DNA of 64,000 nt from Schlegelella_A sp965246805 (GTDB lineage Bacteria; Pseudomonadota; Gammaproteobacteria; Burkholderiales; Burkholderiaceae_C). Under the pieces are notes generated by a model that did no database searches, was not told where the DNA came from, and saw nothing but the letters and a program-made list of their open reading frames with translations. Each line of letters opens with the position of its first letter. Position 1 is the stretch's first letter. The position numbers and the translations under genes are program-made. This document shows, piece after piece, positions 41,190 to 51,133 of the stretch. Location of the stretch: the NCBI GenBank assembly GCA_965246805.1, contig CBDFFO010000009.1, positions 620,001-684,000 of the forward strand. Direction: 5' to 3'.

Positions 41190-42602
41190 TTATAGCGGGG
41201 CACCCGGCCGCTGCAAACGTTCGACGACGACTTCGCGCGTGAAGAGCGCCAGCACGGCGTCGAGCGAGGGGGTTTGCGAACGGCCGCAGACGAGGACGCG
41301 GACGACAGGCGCGAGCACCCCCATCTTCAGGTTGAAGGTCGCCAGCGTGGCTTTGATGGCTGCACCGATGGCGCCCTGATTCCACTCGACTGTCTCGAGT
41401 CGCGAGCGCAGATCGCCGACCGCGCCCGCCGGCAGTGCGCCGACACGCGCGACGAGGTCGGCTGCGGAGGGCTCGACATCGGTGAAGAACATCGCAAGCC
41501 AGTCGGCGAGCTCTGCCGTCGTGACGCAGCGCTCCTTGAAGAGCGCGCAGAGGCGCGGCAGGCGGGCGGCGTTCGCGGGCCCGACGTCGATGCCACGTCG
41601 CCGCAACTGCGCGTCGACGAGCACCGCGAGCGCGTCGTCGGCCATGGTTTTGATGTAGTGCGCGTTGACCCATTTGAGCTTGGCCACATCCCACTGGGCC
41701 GGGCTTTTCGAGAGATGTTGGCCGTCGAACCACTGCACGATGTGGGCGCGGTCGAAGATCTCTTCGTCGCCGTGGCTCCAGCCAAGGCGTGACAGGTAGT
41801 TGATCATGGCCTCGGGCAGGTAACCGTCTTCCTCGTAGGCGGTGACGCTGACCGCGCCGCGCCGCTTGGAGAGCTTCTGCCCGTCGTCCCCCAGGATGAT
41901 GGGCACGTGCCCGAACGACGGCAGCGGCGCGCCGAGCGCGTGGAAGATGTTGATCTGCCACGGCGTGTTGTTGACATGCTCGTCGCCCCGAAACACGTGC
42001 GTGATGGCCATGTCCCAATCGTCGACGACGACGCAGAAGTTGTACGTCGGGACCCCGTCGGCGCGAACGATGACCAGGTCGTCGATCTCGCGGTTGGCGA
42101 TCGTGATCGGGCCTTTGACGAGGTCGTTCCACGTCACCTCGCCGCCCTGCGGGTTGCGAAAGCGAACCACCGGCTCGATGCCCGCCGGGACTGACGGCAT
42201 CGTCTTGCCCGGCTCGGGTCGCCAACGGCCGTCGTAGTGCGTCTTCTCGCCACGCGTGCGTTGCGCTTCACGCATGTCGTCGAGCTCTTGCGGCGTGCAA
42301 TAGCAGCGGTAGGCGAGGTTGCGCGCGAGCAGCTCGTCGACGACCGCGCGGTAGCGGTCGAGCCGCTGCATCTGATAGACAGGACCCTCGTCGAAGTCGA
42401 GGCCGAGCCAGCGCATCGCGGCAAGGATCTGGTCGACCGATTCCTGGGTCGATCGCGCGACGTCGGTGTCCTCGATGCGCAGCACGAAATCGCCGCCGAA
42501 GTGGCGCGCGTAGGCCCACGAGAAGAGCGCGGTGCGCGCGGTGCCGAGGTGGAGGAATCCGGTAGGCGACGGCGCGATGCGGGTGCGGACTTTCGCGCTC
42601 AC
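41190..42602 (-). CDS. gltX: Glutamyl-tRNA synthetase
   Basis: A 470-residue class I aminoacyl-tRNA synthetase. The HIGH-like motif is in RIAPSPTGFLHLGTARTALF, FVLRIEDTD follows, and the KMSKS-like motif is GQKLSKRRGAVSV. Zn-site residues lie in YRCYCTPQEL. GTG 42602 (V-S-A-K-V-R-T) is chosen because family members start just before the HIGH region; the frame is open to 42710. The tRNA-Ala/Glu/Asp cluster follows 122 bases downstream. Confidence 0.96.
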   Translation of the reverse strand: MSAKVRTRIAPSPTGFLHLGTARTALFSWAYARHFGGDFVLRIEDTDVARSTQESVDQILAAMRWLGLDFDEGPVYQMQRLDRYRAVVDELLARNLAYRCYCTPQELDDMREAQRTRGEKTHYDGRWRPEPGKTMPSVPAGIEPVVRFRNPQGGEVTWNDLVKGPITIANREIDDLVIVRADGVPTYNFCVVVDDWDMAITHVFRGDEHVNNTPWQINIFHALGAPLPSFGHVPIILGDDGQKLSKRRGAVSVTAYEEDGYLPEAMINYLSRLGWSHGDEEIFDRAHIVQWFDGQHLSKSPAQWDVAKLKWVNAHYIKTMADDALAVLVDAQLRRRGIDVGPANAARLPRLCALFKERCVTTAELADWLAMFFTDVEPSAADLVARVGALPAGAVGDLRSRLETVEWNQGAIGAAIKATLATFNLKMGVLAPVVRVLVCGRSQTPSLDAVLALFTREVVVERLQRPGAPL

Positions 42603-42684
42603 TGGAACGCCGCCACCCTGCGCGCTCCGGTGTTGGCACGGCAGCACGAACAGCCCCTTTCCGGGCCTCTGCGGCCGGGCATGC

Positions 42685-43923
42685 TCATGCGTGGAGCGCG
42701 CCGAAGCCACGCTGCAGGTCGGCCTTGATGTCTTCGACGTCGTCGAGACCCATCGCCACGCGGATCATGCCTTGCGTGATGCCGACGGACGCGCGCTGCT
42801 CTTCGCTGAGCCGTCCGTGCGAGGTGCTCGCCGGGTGCGTGATGGTCGTCTTGGTGTCGCCCAGATTGGCGGTGATCGAGCAGACCTCGGTCGAGTCGAT
42901 CACATGGAACGCGGCCGCGCGAGCGCTGGCGGGGTCAGCGCTCGCCGCCTTCACGATGAACGAGACCACCGCACCGCCGCTGCCCGCCTGCTGGGCCATC
43001 GCGAGCGCGTGTTGCGGATGCGACTCGAGGCCCGGGTAGAACACCCGTTCGACGGCCGGTTGCTGTTCGAGCCAGGTCGCCAGCGTCATCGCACGCGCAC
43101 TCTGCGCTTCCATGCGGATCGACAGCGTCTCGAGCCCCTTCAGAACCACCCACGCGTTGAAAGGCGACAGCGACAGCCCGGCCGTTCGCATGATGGGCAT
43201 GAACTGGTCGTTGACGAGCGCTTCAGTCGCACACAACGCACCGGCGATGACTCGACCCTGGCCATCGAGGTACTTGGTGCCCGAGTGGATGATGATGTCG
43301 GCGCCATGCTCGATCGGTCGTTGCAATGCCGGCGAGCAGAAGCAGTTGTCGACCGCCAGCCACGCGCTGCCGGCATGGGCCAAATCGGCCAGGGCCCGGA
43401 TGTCGCACACCTCGGTGAGCGGGTTGGTCGGCGACTCGGCGAAGAGCAGTTTCGTGGTGGGCTTCATGGCCGCACGCCACTCCGCGATGTCGGTTTGCGA
43501 GACGAAGCTAGTCTCGACGCCGAACTTCGCGAACTCGCGACCGAACAGCATCACGGTCGAGCCGAAGACGCTGCGCGAACAGATCACGTGATCGCCTGCC
43601 TTCAGCAAGCCCATGCCCAACAACAGGATTGCGCTCATGCCGCTCGACGTGGCGATGCACGCCTCGGTACCTTCGAGCGCCGCCAAGCGACGCTCGAACA
43701 TCATCACGGTCGGGTTCGTGAAGCGCGAATAGATGAACGCCTCTTCCTCGTTCGCGAAACGACCGGCGGCCGTGTCGGCGTCGGGCTGAACGAAGCTGCT
43801 CGTCAGGAAGAGCGCCTCGGAGTTCTCGCCCCACGCGCTCGGGGGCAGGCCTTCGCGAACCGCGAGCGTGTCGCGGCGCACGCCTGGCGGCAGCGCGACG
43901 CGCGGAATCATCTTTTTGGCCAT
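42685..43923 (-). CDS. metZ: O-succinylhomoserine sulfhydrylase
   Basis: A 412-residue PLP enzyme of the Cys/Met metabolism family that makes homocysteine from O-succinylhomoserine and sulfide, linking methionine synthesis to the sulfide from the cys operon. The PLP lysine is in HSGTKYLDGQGRV; YSRFTNPTVMMFERRLAALE and AVDNCFCSPALQRP are family motifs. It lies seven bases after purF, the usual Burkholderiales order. The succinyl over acetyl preference is assigned from that context. Confidence 0.93.
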   Translation of the reverse strand: MAKKMIPRVALPPGVRRDTLAVREGLPPSAWGENSEALFLTSSFVQPDADTAAGRFANEEEAFIYSRFTNPTVMMFERRLAALEGTEACIATSSGMSAILLLGMGLLKAGDHVICSRSVFGSTVMLFGREFAKFGVETSFVSQTDIAEWRAAMKPTTKLLFAESPTNPLTEVCDIRALADLAHAGSAWLAVDNCFCSPALQRPIEHGADIIIHSGTKYLDGQGRVIAGALCATEALVNDQFMPIMRTAGLSLSPFNAWVVLKGLETLSIRMEAQSARAMTLATWLEQQPAVERVFYPGLESHPQHALAMAQQAGSGGAVVSFIVKAASADPASARAAAFHVIDSTEVCSITANLGDTKTTITHPASTSHGRLSEEQRASVGITQGMIRVAMGLDDVEDIKADLQRGFGALHA

Positions 43924-43930
43924 CGGTTCC

Positions 43931-45496
43931 TCACGCGAGTTCAGCGGCGCTCTGCAGTGCCAGGCGCGAACGATCGAGCGCGCTGTCGGTCGAGTCGCCA
44001 CCACCCCCGCCGCTCTCGGCATCGTCGCCATGCGAGCCCTGCGCGCGCCGTTGCGCGGCCATCGTCGCGAAGTCTTCGGCCGTGACGTCGCCGGTGATGT
44101 ACACGCCGTCGAAGCAGGAAGCCTCGAAGCCCTCCAATGCCGGGTTGAGGGCCGAGACGACCCGCTTCATGGCGCTGATTTCTTGATAGATGAGCGCATC
44201 CGCGCCGATGAAAACGCGGATCTCTTCGATCGTTCGGTCGTGGGCGATGAGCTCGTCGACCGACGGCATGTCGATGCCGTACACGTTCGGAAAACGCACG
44301 GGCGGCGCGGCCGATGCGAGATAGACCTTGCGCGCGCCGGCGTCGCGAGCCATCTGCACGATCTCTTTCGAGGTCGTGCCGCGAACGATCGAGTCATCGA
44401 CGAGCAGCACGTTGCGCCCCTTGAACTCGACGCCGATCGCGTTCAACTTCTGCCGCACCGACTTCTTCCGCACCCCCTGCCCCGGCATGATGAACGTGCG
44501 GCCGACATAGCGGTTCTTGACGAATCCTTCGCGGTAGGGCTTGCCGATGCGCTGCGCGAGCTGCATCGCCGAAGGCCGGCTCGATTCGGGGATCGGGATC
44601 ACGACGTCGATCTCGTTCGGCGGAATGGTCGAGATCAGGCGTTGCGCCAGCGTCTCTCCGAGGTTCAGGCGCGCCTGGTAAACCGAGACACCGTCCATCA
44701 CCGAATCGGGCCGCGCGAGGTACACGTACTCGAACATGCAGGGGTTGAGACTGGGGGTGTCGGCGCACTGTTTCGCGTGCACCACACCGTCGAGCCCGAT
44801 GAAGATGGCCTCGCCCGGCGCGACATCCCGGGTCAGCGTGTGCCCGGTGCCGACGATCGCGACCGACTCGCTCGCGACGATCACTTCGCGATGCTCCGCG
44901 TCGCCGCCTTCCCCGAACGAGAGCGGCCGGATGCCGAACGGATCGCGGAACGCGAGCAGGCCATAGCCTGCGATCAACGCCACCACCGCATACGAGCCCT
45001 TGATGCGCCGATGGACCGCGCGCACGGCAGCGAACACTTCATCCGGCGTAAGCGGCATGTCGCGCGCCGCGAGCCCAAGCTCGTGAGCGAGCACGTTGAT
45101 CAAGACCTCGGTGTCGCTCTGCGTGTTGATGTGCCGACGGTCGATGTCGAAGAGTTCCCGCTTCAACGCGGGCGCGTTCGTGAGGTTGCCGTTGTGCACG
45201 AGCACGATGCCGAACGGCGCGTTGACGTAGAACGGCTGCGCTTCTTCTTCGCTGTAGGCGTTGCCGGCGGTCGGGTACCTGACCTGGCCCAGACCCACGG
45301 TGCCCGGCAACGCACGCATGTTGCGGGTGCGGAACACGTCGCGAACCATGCCGCGCGCCTTGTGCATGAAGCACTTGGTGTCCTGCATCGTGACGATGCC
45401 GGCGGCGTCCTGGCCGCGGTGCTGCAACAGCAGCAGCGCGTCGTAGAGGAGCTGGTTGACGGGCTCTTTCGAAATCACGCCGACGATGCCGCACAT
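43931..45496 (-). CDS. purF: Amidophosphoribosyltransferase
   Basis: A 521-residue first enzyme of purine synthesis. The N-terminal nucleophile cysteine is directly after Met (MCGIVGVISKEP), with no propeptide. The class II glutamine amidotransferase half is followed by a phosphoribosyltransferase half with the PRPP motif NVLLVDDSIVRGTTSKEIV. It is cotranscribed with cvpA upstream (27-base gap). Confidence 0.98.
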   Translation of the reverse strand: MCGIVGVISKEPVNQLLYDALLLLQHRGQDAAGIVTMQDTKCFMHKARGMVRDVFRTRNMRALPGTVGLGQVRYPTAGNAYSEEEAQPFYVNAPFGIVLVHNGNLTNAPALKRELFDIDRRHINTQSDTEVLINVLAHELGLAARDMPLTPDEVFAAVRAVHRRIKGSYAVVALIAGYGLLAFRDPFGIRPLSFGEGGDAEHREVIVASESVAIVGTGHTLTRDVAPGEAIFIGLDGVVHAKQCADTPSLNPCMFEYVYLARPDSVMDGVSVYQARLNLGETLAQRLISTIPPNEIDVVIPIPESSRPSAMQLAQRIGKPYREGFVKNRYVGRTFIMPGQGVRKKSVRQKLNAIGVEFKGRNVLLVDDSIVRGTTSKEIVQMARDAGARKVYLASAAPPVRFPNVYGIDMPSVDELIAHDRTIEEIRVFIGADALIYQEISAMKRVVSALNPALEGFEASCFDGVYITGDVTAEDFATMAAQRRAQGSHGDDAESGGGGGDSTDSALDRSRLALQSAAELA

Positions 45497-45523
45497 GGTT
45501 TATTTCTCCGAGGTGGGATCAGG

Positions 45524-46036
45524 CTAGACGGGAGTCGCGTTCGGCAACCATGGCGAAAGATAGCTCGGCAGTGCCGGCCGCAAGAGATCCAGGGCATCGC
45601 CGAGCCATTCGGCTCCGCTCGATTGTTGCCACGCGCGCGATTGCTGGAAAGGCGTGTAGTGCACGACGACAGCGACCACCAGCAGCGCCACGAGAGCGCG
45701 CGCGCAGCCGAAAACGGCCCCGAGCGCACGGTCGCTCGCCTGCAGCGGCGTCGCATGCACGGCCCTCTTCACCATGCGGCCGATCAAACTCCACACGAAC
45801 ACCACCACAAAGAAGATGATCGCGAACGCGAGGCCCATGTTCAGCATGCCGCCAGCGTCTCCGACCGTCAGGCGCGGCGCCAGGAACGGCGCCGTGGCGC
45901 TCGCGACGAAGTACGCGACGAACCAAGCGAGCAAGGTCAGCAGCTCGTAGACCAGGCCACGCTTCACGCCGAGCGCGGTCGAGATCAGCAGCGCCGCGAT
46001 CATGCCGATGTCGACCCAGCCGATCGTGACGTTCAT
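45524..46036 (-). CDS. cvpA: CvpA family membrane protein
   Basis: A 170-residue inner-membrane protein with four hydrophobic helices (WVDIGMIAALLISTALGVKR; LLTLLAWFVAYFVASATA; GLAFAIIFFVVVFVWSLIG; ALGAVFGCARALVALLVVAV), matching CvpA, which is needed for colicin V production in E. coli and for envelope stress tolerance. It is placed, as usual, directly before purF and nine bases after the SPOR gene. Confidence 0.94.
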   Translation of the reverse strand: MNVTIGWVDIGMIAALLISTALGVKRGLVYELLTLLAWFVAYFVASATAPFLAPRLTVGDAGGMLNMGLAFAIIFFVVVFVWSLIGRMVKRAVHATPLQASDRALGAVFGCARALVALLVVAVVVHYTPFQQSRAWQQSSGAEWLGDALDLLRPALPSYLSPWLPNATPV

Positions 46037-46045
46037 GGCCCTCGC

Positions 46046-46846
46046 TCACAGCGTGAGCACGTTGGCCGCGATGCCGGCCGCACGGGCCTTCGCGAACGCG
46101 CGGTCGGCCTCGTCGCGCGACGCGAAAGGCCCGACACGCACGCGGATCATGCGGCTGCCCGACGCGGTCTGCGCGATCTGGGTGTAGGTCTTCATGCCGA
46201 GCTTCTCGACCTTGAGTCGCACCTCGCGGGCCGCGTCGGCATCGGCGAACGCGCCCACTTGCACGATGAAGCGCGGTGCCTCGGCAGCGACCACGGGCTT
46301 GCCTTCGAGCAGTGCACGGGCGCGTGCGCTTTCGCCCGCCGGTGCGGTGTCGGCGGAGCTCGATGCCGGCAACGCCGCCGCGACGTTCGGGGCCATCGGC
46401 TTCGCCGGGGCCGACTGGCCTGGCGCCGGCGTGAGCTCTCGACCGGCGTCGGCCCGGGTCTCGGTGATGATTTCCTCGGCCGGCTTGACGGACGCTTTGG
46501 GCGCGTCGCGGAGGGCGGGCCCGATCGAGGTATCGGCACGCTCCTTCGCGACGTCGCGAGCGGTCGCCATCGGAGCGTCGGCCACCGGCGCCGACGCGTT
46601 CATCGAAGACCGCTCGGCAGGCATCGCCAACGGAGCCACAGCGTCCTTCTTCGGGATCTCGATCGGGATGTCGACAGGAATGGGTCGCGGCTGGCTTTCG
46701 AACACCAACGGAAAGCCGATCACGCCGATCACCAGCAACACGACAGCGCCTATGAGTCGACGCCGGGCACGCGTGCGTGCCTGTTGCACCGCATCGCTGA
46801 CGGAGCTCGTGGCGGCGGGTGCGGCGTCGGTGTTGCGCTTGAACAT
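46046..46846 (-). CDS. SPOR-domain cell-division protein (DedD-like)
   Basis: A 266-residue bitopic membrane protein with a basic N-terminus, one transmembrane helix at about 29-48 (LIGAVVLLVIGVIGFPLVF), a long Ala/Pro-rich periplasmic linker and a C-terminal SPOR domain (FIVQVGAFADADAAREVRLK, MIRVRVGPFASRDEADRAFA) that binds denuded septal peptidoglycan. The gene order folC-dedD-cvpA-purF is the standard one. Confidence 0.92.
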   Translation of the reverse strand: MFKRNTDAAPAATSSVSDAVQQARTRARRRLIGAVVLLVIGVIGFPLVFESQPRPIPVDIPIEIPKKDAVAPLAMPAERSSMNASAPVADAPMATARDVAKERADTSIGPALRDAPKASVKPAEEIITETRADAGRELTPAPGQSAPAKPMAPNVAAALPASSSADTAPAGESARARALLEGKPVVAAEAPRFIVQVGAFADADAAREVRLKVEKLGMKTYTQIAQTASGSRMIRVRVGPFASRDEADRAFAKARAAGIAANVLTL

Positions 46847-46910
46847 GGGGACGGTGTCGGTGCCGAAATGGCGACGCGCGCAGCGCCGGAATCGAGCTCG
46901 CAGGTTGCGG

Positions 46911-48221
46911 TCAGACCGCGTGTGCGCCGCCCAGCATCGGCAAGCCCCGTTGCAGCACGTGGCCCACGGTGTAGAACGAGCCGAAGACGACGATTCTATC
47001 AGCGGGGTCTGCGGCGGCGATCGCTACATCGAGCGCTTCGCCCGGTGTGGCGTGCGCCACGGCGGTCGATGCCGACGCGCCTGACGGGCGGGTCGCGGCA
47101 TGCAGCGCGACGAGCTCGTCGGCCGTCAACGCGCGCGCGATCGGGAGGTCGGTGAAGTGCCACGCATCGACGATGTTGCCCATGCGAACGAGCATCGCGG
47201 CCACGTCCTTGTCGCGCATCGCGCCGAACACCGCGAACGTGCGCGGGTGGTAACTCATCTGATCGAGATTCTGTGCCAGCGTCGCGACGGCATGCGGGTT
47301 GTGGGCGACATCGAGCACCAGTGTCGGCTGCCCCGCGACGATCTGAAAGCGGCCGGCCAATTCGACGTTCGCGAAACCGACGCGGACCGCTTGCGCCGTG
47401 ATGGGCACGATGGCGCGCAACGACTCGAACGCCGCGAGCACGCCCGACGCATTGACCAGTTGATTGGCTCCCCGCAGGGCCGGGTACGCGAGCCCGCTGA
47501 ACCGCTGCTGGCGCCCGGCCCAGTTCCATTGCGTCCGATCGCCGGAGTGACGGAAATCGACCCCGACGCGCCACAGGTCAGCACCGATCACTGCCGCTGC
47601 ATCGATCACGCTTTGCGGCGGCAACGGGTCGCTGACGACCCCTGGCTTCGCGCGGCGCATGATCGCGGCCTTCTCGCGACCGATCGACTCGCGATCGTCA
47701 CCAAGGTATTCCACGTGGTCGATCGCGATGCTGGTGATGACCGCGCAGTCGGTGTCGAAGACGTTGACGGCATCGAGCCGACCACCGAGACCGACTTCCA
47801 GGATCACGAGGTCGAGTTCGGTATGCGACAGCAGCCGCGCGATCGCGAGCAACGTGAACTCGAAGTAGGTGAGGCTGATGTCGCCACGCGCCTGCTCGAC
47901 GGCCTCGAAATGCGGGACGAGTGCATCGCCGCGGGCCATCTGTCCATTGATGCGGCAGCGCTCTTCGAAGTGCACCAGGTGCGGCTTCGAGTAAAGGCCG
48001 ACGCGATAGCCGGCCGCCAGGCCGATCGCTTCGAGCATCGCGCAGGTCGAGCCCTTGCCGTTGGTGCCTGCCACGGTGATGACGGGCACGTCGAAGGCGA
48101 TCCCGAGCCGCTCTTTGACCGCGCGCACACGGGTGAGCCCGAGCTCGACCTCGCTCGGGTGGAGCCGCTCGCAGCGCGCGAGCCAGTCGGCGAGCGTCTC
48201 GGGGAGTGCTTCGGCGCTCAC
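46911..48221 (-). CDS. folC: Bifunctional dihydrofolate/folylpolyglutamate synthase
   Basis: A 436-residue Mur-ligase-family enzyme. The ATP-binding loop is VAGTNGKGSTCAMLEAIG; LYSKPHLVHFEERCRINGQM and LEVGLGGRLDAVNVFD are family motifs; the C-terminal domain has DVAHNPHAVATLAQNL. It makes dihydrofolate and extends the glutamate tail of folates. It lies 19 bases after accD. Confidence 0.96.
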   Translation of the reverse strand: MSAEALPETLADWLARCERLHPSEVELGLTRVRAVKERLGIAFDVPVITVAGTNGKGSTCAMLEAIGLAAGYRVGLYSKPHLVHFEERCRINGQMARGDALVPHFEAVEQARGDISLTYFEFTLLAIARLLSHTELDLVILEVGLGGRLDAVNVFDTDCAVITSIAIDHVEYLGDDRESIGREKAAIMRRAKPGVVSDPLPPQSVIDAAAVIGADLWRVGVDFRHSGDRTQWNWAGRQQRFSGLAYPALRGANQLVNASGVLAAFESLRAIVPITAQAVRVGFANVELAGRFQIVAGQPTLVLDVAHNPHAVATLAQNLDQMSYHPRTFAVFGAMRDKDVAAMLVRMGNIVDAWHFTDLPIARALTADELVALHAATRPSGASASTAVAHATPGEALDVAIAAADPADRIVVFGSFYTVGHVLQRGLPMLGGAHAV

Positions 48222-48240
48222 CGCGCCGCAAAACGCCGCA

Positions 48241-49113
48241 TCAGGCGACCGCGTCCGAACTCATGCGCTGCAGCATCGCGACCTGCCGTGCGATCGTCGG
48301 CCGCAGTTCCCGGCGGTCGACGATCATGTCGATCGCGCCGGTCTGCACGAGGAACTCGGAACGCTGAAAACCCTCGGGCAACTTCTCGCGCACGGTGTTC
48401 TCGATCACGCGCGGGCCCGCAAAGCCGATCAGGGCCTTCGGTTCGGCGATGACCACGTCGCCCACGAAGGCGAAGCTCGCCGAGACGCCGCCCATCGTCG
48501 GATCGCACAACACGCTGATGTACGGCAAGCCGGCCTTCGCAAGGCGCGTCAGCGCGGCATTCGTCTTGGCCATCTGCAGCAGGCTCAACAAGCCCTCCTG
48601 CATGCGGGCCCCGCCGGTGGCGGTGAAGCTGATGAAGGGTGTCTTCTGTTCGATCGCGGTGTGCACGCCGCGCACGAACCGCTCGCCGACCACCGAGCCC
48701 ATCGAGCCACCCATGAACTCGAACTCGAAGCAGGCGACGACAACCGGCAAGGTCATCAAGGCGCCGCCCATCACGATCAGCGCATCGGTCTCGCCAGTGT
48801 TCTCGAGTGCGTCTTTCAGGCGCTCCGGGTATTTCTTGCTGTCGCGGAATTTCAGCGCATCGACCGGCAGCACTTCCTGCCCCAGTTCGTACCGGCCCTC
48901 GGCGTCGAGAAACGCATCGAGCCGCTGACGCGCGCCGATGCGGTGGTGGTGCGAACACTTCGGGCAGACGTTGATGTTTTTCTCGAGATCGCTCTTGTAG
49001 AGCACGGTCTCGCACGCGGGACACTTGACCCACAGGCCCTCGGGCACCTGGCGGCGCTCGCTCGGGTTGGTCGGTTGGATCTTCGGCGGCAACAGTTTTT
49101 CGAGCCAGCTCAT
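48241..49113 (-). CDS. accD: Acetyl-CoA carboxylase carboxyltransferase beta subunit
   Basis: A 290-residue beta subunit of the carboxyltransferase that forms malonyl-CoA. The N-terminal zinc ribbon has two C-x2-C pairs (VKCPACETVL and NVCPKCSHHHRIG). The crotonase-like core includes MGGSMGSVVGERFVRG and TATGGARMQEGLLSLLQM. It sits between trpA and folC in the conserved order. Confidence 0.97.
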   Translation of the reverse strand: MSWLEKLLPPKIQPTNPSERRQVPEGLWVKCPACETVLYKSDLEKNINVCPKCSHHHRIGARQRLDAFLDAEGRYELGQEVLPVDALKFRDSKKYPERLKDALENTGETDALIVMGGALMTLPVVVACFEFEFMGGSMGSVVGERFVRGVHTAIEQKTPFISFTATGGARMQEGLLSLLQMAKTNAALTRLAKAGLPYISVLCDPTMGGVSASFAFVGDVVIAEPKALIGFAGPRVIENTVREKLPEGFQRSEFLVQTGAIDMIVDRRELRPTIARQVAMLQRMSSDAVA

Positions 49114-49126
49114 CGGTCACGTCCTT

Positions 49127-49924
49127 TCACGAATCGAGTGCCTTGCGGATGTCGGCGATGAACCGCGCCGCCCGCAACGGTGCTTCCTCCACGCCTGCAT
49201 CTTCCAGCACCTGCACCAACGCACTGCCGATCACCACCCCATCGGCCACCGCGGCCACGGCTTGAGCGGTTTGCGCGTCGCGGATCCCGAATCCCACGAA
49301 CACCGGCAGACTCACGTGGGCCCGGATGAGCGGGATCATGCGCGCCACGGCGTCGACATCGACGAGCCCGGTGCCGGTCACGCCCTTAAGAGAGACATGG
49401 TAGACGTAGCCACTCGCGATGCGCCCCACTTCGCGGATGCGCGCCTCGCTCGAGGTCGGCGCGAGCAGGAAGATGGGGTCGATGTCGTGCGACTTCAGCA
49501 TCGCCGAAAACGACTGGCATTCCTCCGGCGGGTAGTCGACGACGAGCACCCCGTCGACGCCGGCGCGGCTCGCATCGGCGACGAAAGAGTCGATGCCGTA
49601 GCGCTCGATCGGGTTGGCATAGCCCATCAACACGACGGGGGTGGTGTCGTCGTGGCTGCGGAACGTTCGCACCATGCTGAGCACTTCGCGCAACCCGACG
49701 CCGCGTGCCAGCGCGCGTTCGCCGGCCTTCTGGATCACGGGGCCGTCGGCCATGGGGTCCGAAAACGGCACGCCGAGCTCGATCACATCGGCGCCGGCCT
49801 CCGCCATAGCCCGCATCACCGCGACCGTCGATTGGACGTGGGGGTCGCCGGCGGTCACGAACGGCACGAGCGCCTTGCGGCCGCTCGCGAGGAAGGGCGT
49901 CAGCGTGCGGGAAATGCGGCTCAC
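49127..49924 (-). CDS. trpA: Tryptophan synthase alpha subunit
   Basis: A 265-residue TIM-barrel enzyme that splits indole-3-glycerol phosphate. The catalytic Glu and Asp lie in ELGVPFSDPMADGPVIQKA; YANPIERYGIDSF, LAPTSSEARI and VGFGIRDAQTAQAV are typical. Its start overlaps the trpB stop by four bases (ATGA), the usual coupling of the two subunits. Confidence 0.97.
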   Translation of the reverse strand: MSRISRTLTPFLASGRKALVPFVTAGDPHVQSTVAVMRAMAEAGADVIELGVPFSDPMADGPVIQKAGERALARGVGLREVLSMVRTFRSHDDTTPVVLMGYANPIERYGIDSFVADASRAGVDGVLVVDYPPEECQSFSAMLKSHDIDPIFLLAPTSSEARIREVGRIASGYVYHVSLKGVTGTGLVDVDAVARMIPLIRAHVSLPVFVGFGIRDAQTAQAVAAVADGVVIGSALVQVLEDAGVEEAPLRAARFIADIRKALDS

Positions 49925-51114
49925 GCCATACCCAAACCGGCGACGGTGCCGATGTCCTTGTCGCCACGACCCGACAGATTCACGAGCAGGTGCTGGTCGC
50001 TGCGCAGGGTGGGCGCCATCTTCATGGCCCAGGCGACGGCGTGGCTCGACTCGAGCGCCGGTATGATGCCTTCGGTGCGACAGAGACGATGAAATGCGGC
50101 AAGCGCTTCGTCGTCGGTGACGCTCACGTATTCGGCCCTACCGATGTCGTGCAGGTAAGCGTGCTCGGGCCCGACACCCGGGTAGTCGAGCCCGGCCGAG
50201 ATCGAATGCGTCTCGACGATCTGGCCGTTCGCGTCTTGCAGCAGATAAGTCCGGTTTCCATGCAGCACGCCAGGGCTGCCGCCGGTGATCGAGGCCGAAT
50301 GCTGGCCGGTCTCGATGCCGCGACCCGCGGCTTCGACGCCGATCAGGCGCACGCCTGCATGGCCGATGTAGGGGTAGAAAATGCCCATCGCGTTGCTGCC
50401 TCCGCCCACGCACGCGATCACCGCGTCGGGTTGGCGACCGGCCATCGCGGGCATCTGCGCGACGCATTCGTCACCGATCACACGCTGGAAGTCGCGCACC
50501 ATCATCGGGTACGGGTGCGGGCCAGCCACGGTGCCGATGATGTAGAACGTGTCCTCGACGTTGGTGACCCAGTCGCGCAGGGCTTCGTTGAGCGAGTCCT
50601 TGAGCGTCTGCGAGCCGCTCGTCACCGGCACCACGGTCGCGCCGAGCAAGTTCATGCGGTACACGTTCGGCGCCTGCCGTTTCACGTCTTCAGCACCCAT
50701 GTAGACCACGCACTCGAGGCCATAACGAGCGCAGATCGTCGCGGTCGCGACGCCGTGCTGGCCCGCGCCGGTCTCGGCGATCACGCGCGGCTTGCCCATG
50801 CGGCGCGCGAGCATCGCCTGGCCGATGGTGTTGTTGATCTTGTGCGCGCCAGTGTGGTTCAGGTCTTCGCGCTTCAGGTAGATCTGCGCACCGCCCAACT
50901 CACGACTCATGCGCGCGGCGTGATAGATCGGGCTCGGCCGGCCGACGAAGTGCTGAAGTTCGGATTCGAACTCGGCGCGAAACGCCGGATCGCGCTGAGC
51001 TTCGGCATAGCAGGCCTTCAATTCGTCGAGCGCATGCACCAGGGTTTCGGCCACGAAGCTGCCGCCATAGGTGCCGAAATGCCCGCTCGTGTCGGGCTGT
51101 TCGTAATTCAACAT
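49921..51114 (-). CDS. trpB: Tryptophan synthase beta subunit
   Basis: A 397-residue PLP enzyme joining indole and serine. The PLP lysine is in LNHTGAHKINNTIGQAMLA; ETGAGQHGVATATICARYGL and the phosphate-binding GGGSNAMGIFYPY are standard. The start at 51114 (MLNYEQPDTSGHFG) is chosen over an in-frame start at 51180 because it matches the family N-terminus. It follows trpF after 19 bases. Confidence 0.97.
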   Translation of the reverse strand: MLNYEQPDTSGHFGTYGGSFVAETLVHALDELKACYAEAQRDPAFRAEFESELQHFVGRPSPIYHAARMSRELGGAQIYLKREDLNHTGAHKINNTIGQAMLARRMGKPRVIAETGAGQHGVATATICARYGLECVVYMGAEDVKRQAPNVYRMNLLGATVVPVTSGSQTLKDSLNEALRDWVTNVEDTFYIIGTVAGPHPYPMMVRDFQRVIGDECVAQMPAMAGRQPDAVIACVGGGSNAMGIFYPYIGHAGVRLIGVEAAGRGIETGQHSASITGGSPGVLHGNRTYLLQDANGQIVETHSISAGLDYPGVGPEHAYLHDIGRAEYVSVTDDEALAAFHRLCRTEGIIPALESSHAVAWAMKMAPTLRSDQHLLVNLSGRGDKDIGTVAGLGMA

Positions 51115-51133
51115 CGGTATTGGAGGAGGAGAT

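Noticed and set aside
43868..47155. A 1095-codon open frame on the + strand
   Set aside because: It lies antisense to purF, cvpA and the SPOR gene, all of which have clear families; high GC opens long shadow frames. Its translation is Arg/Asp/His-rich with no motif.
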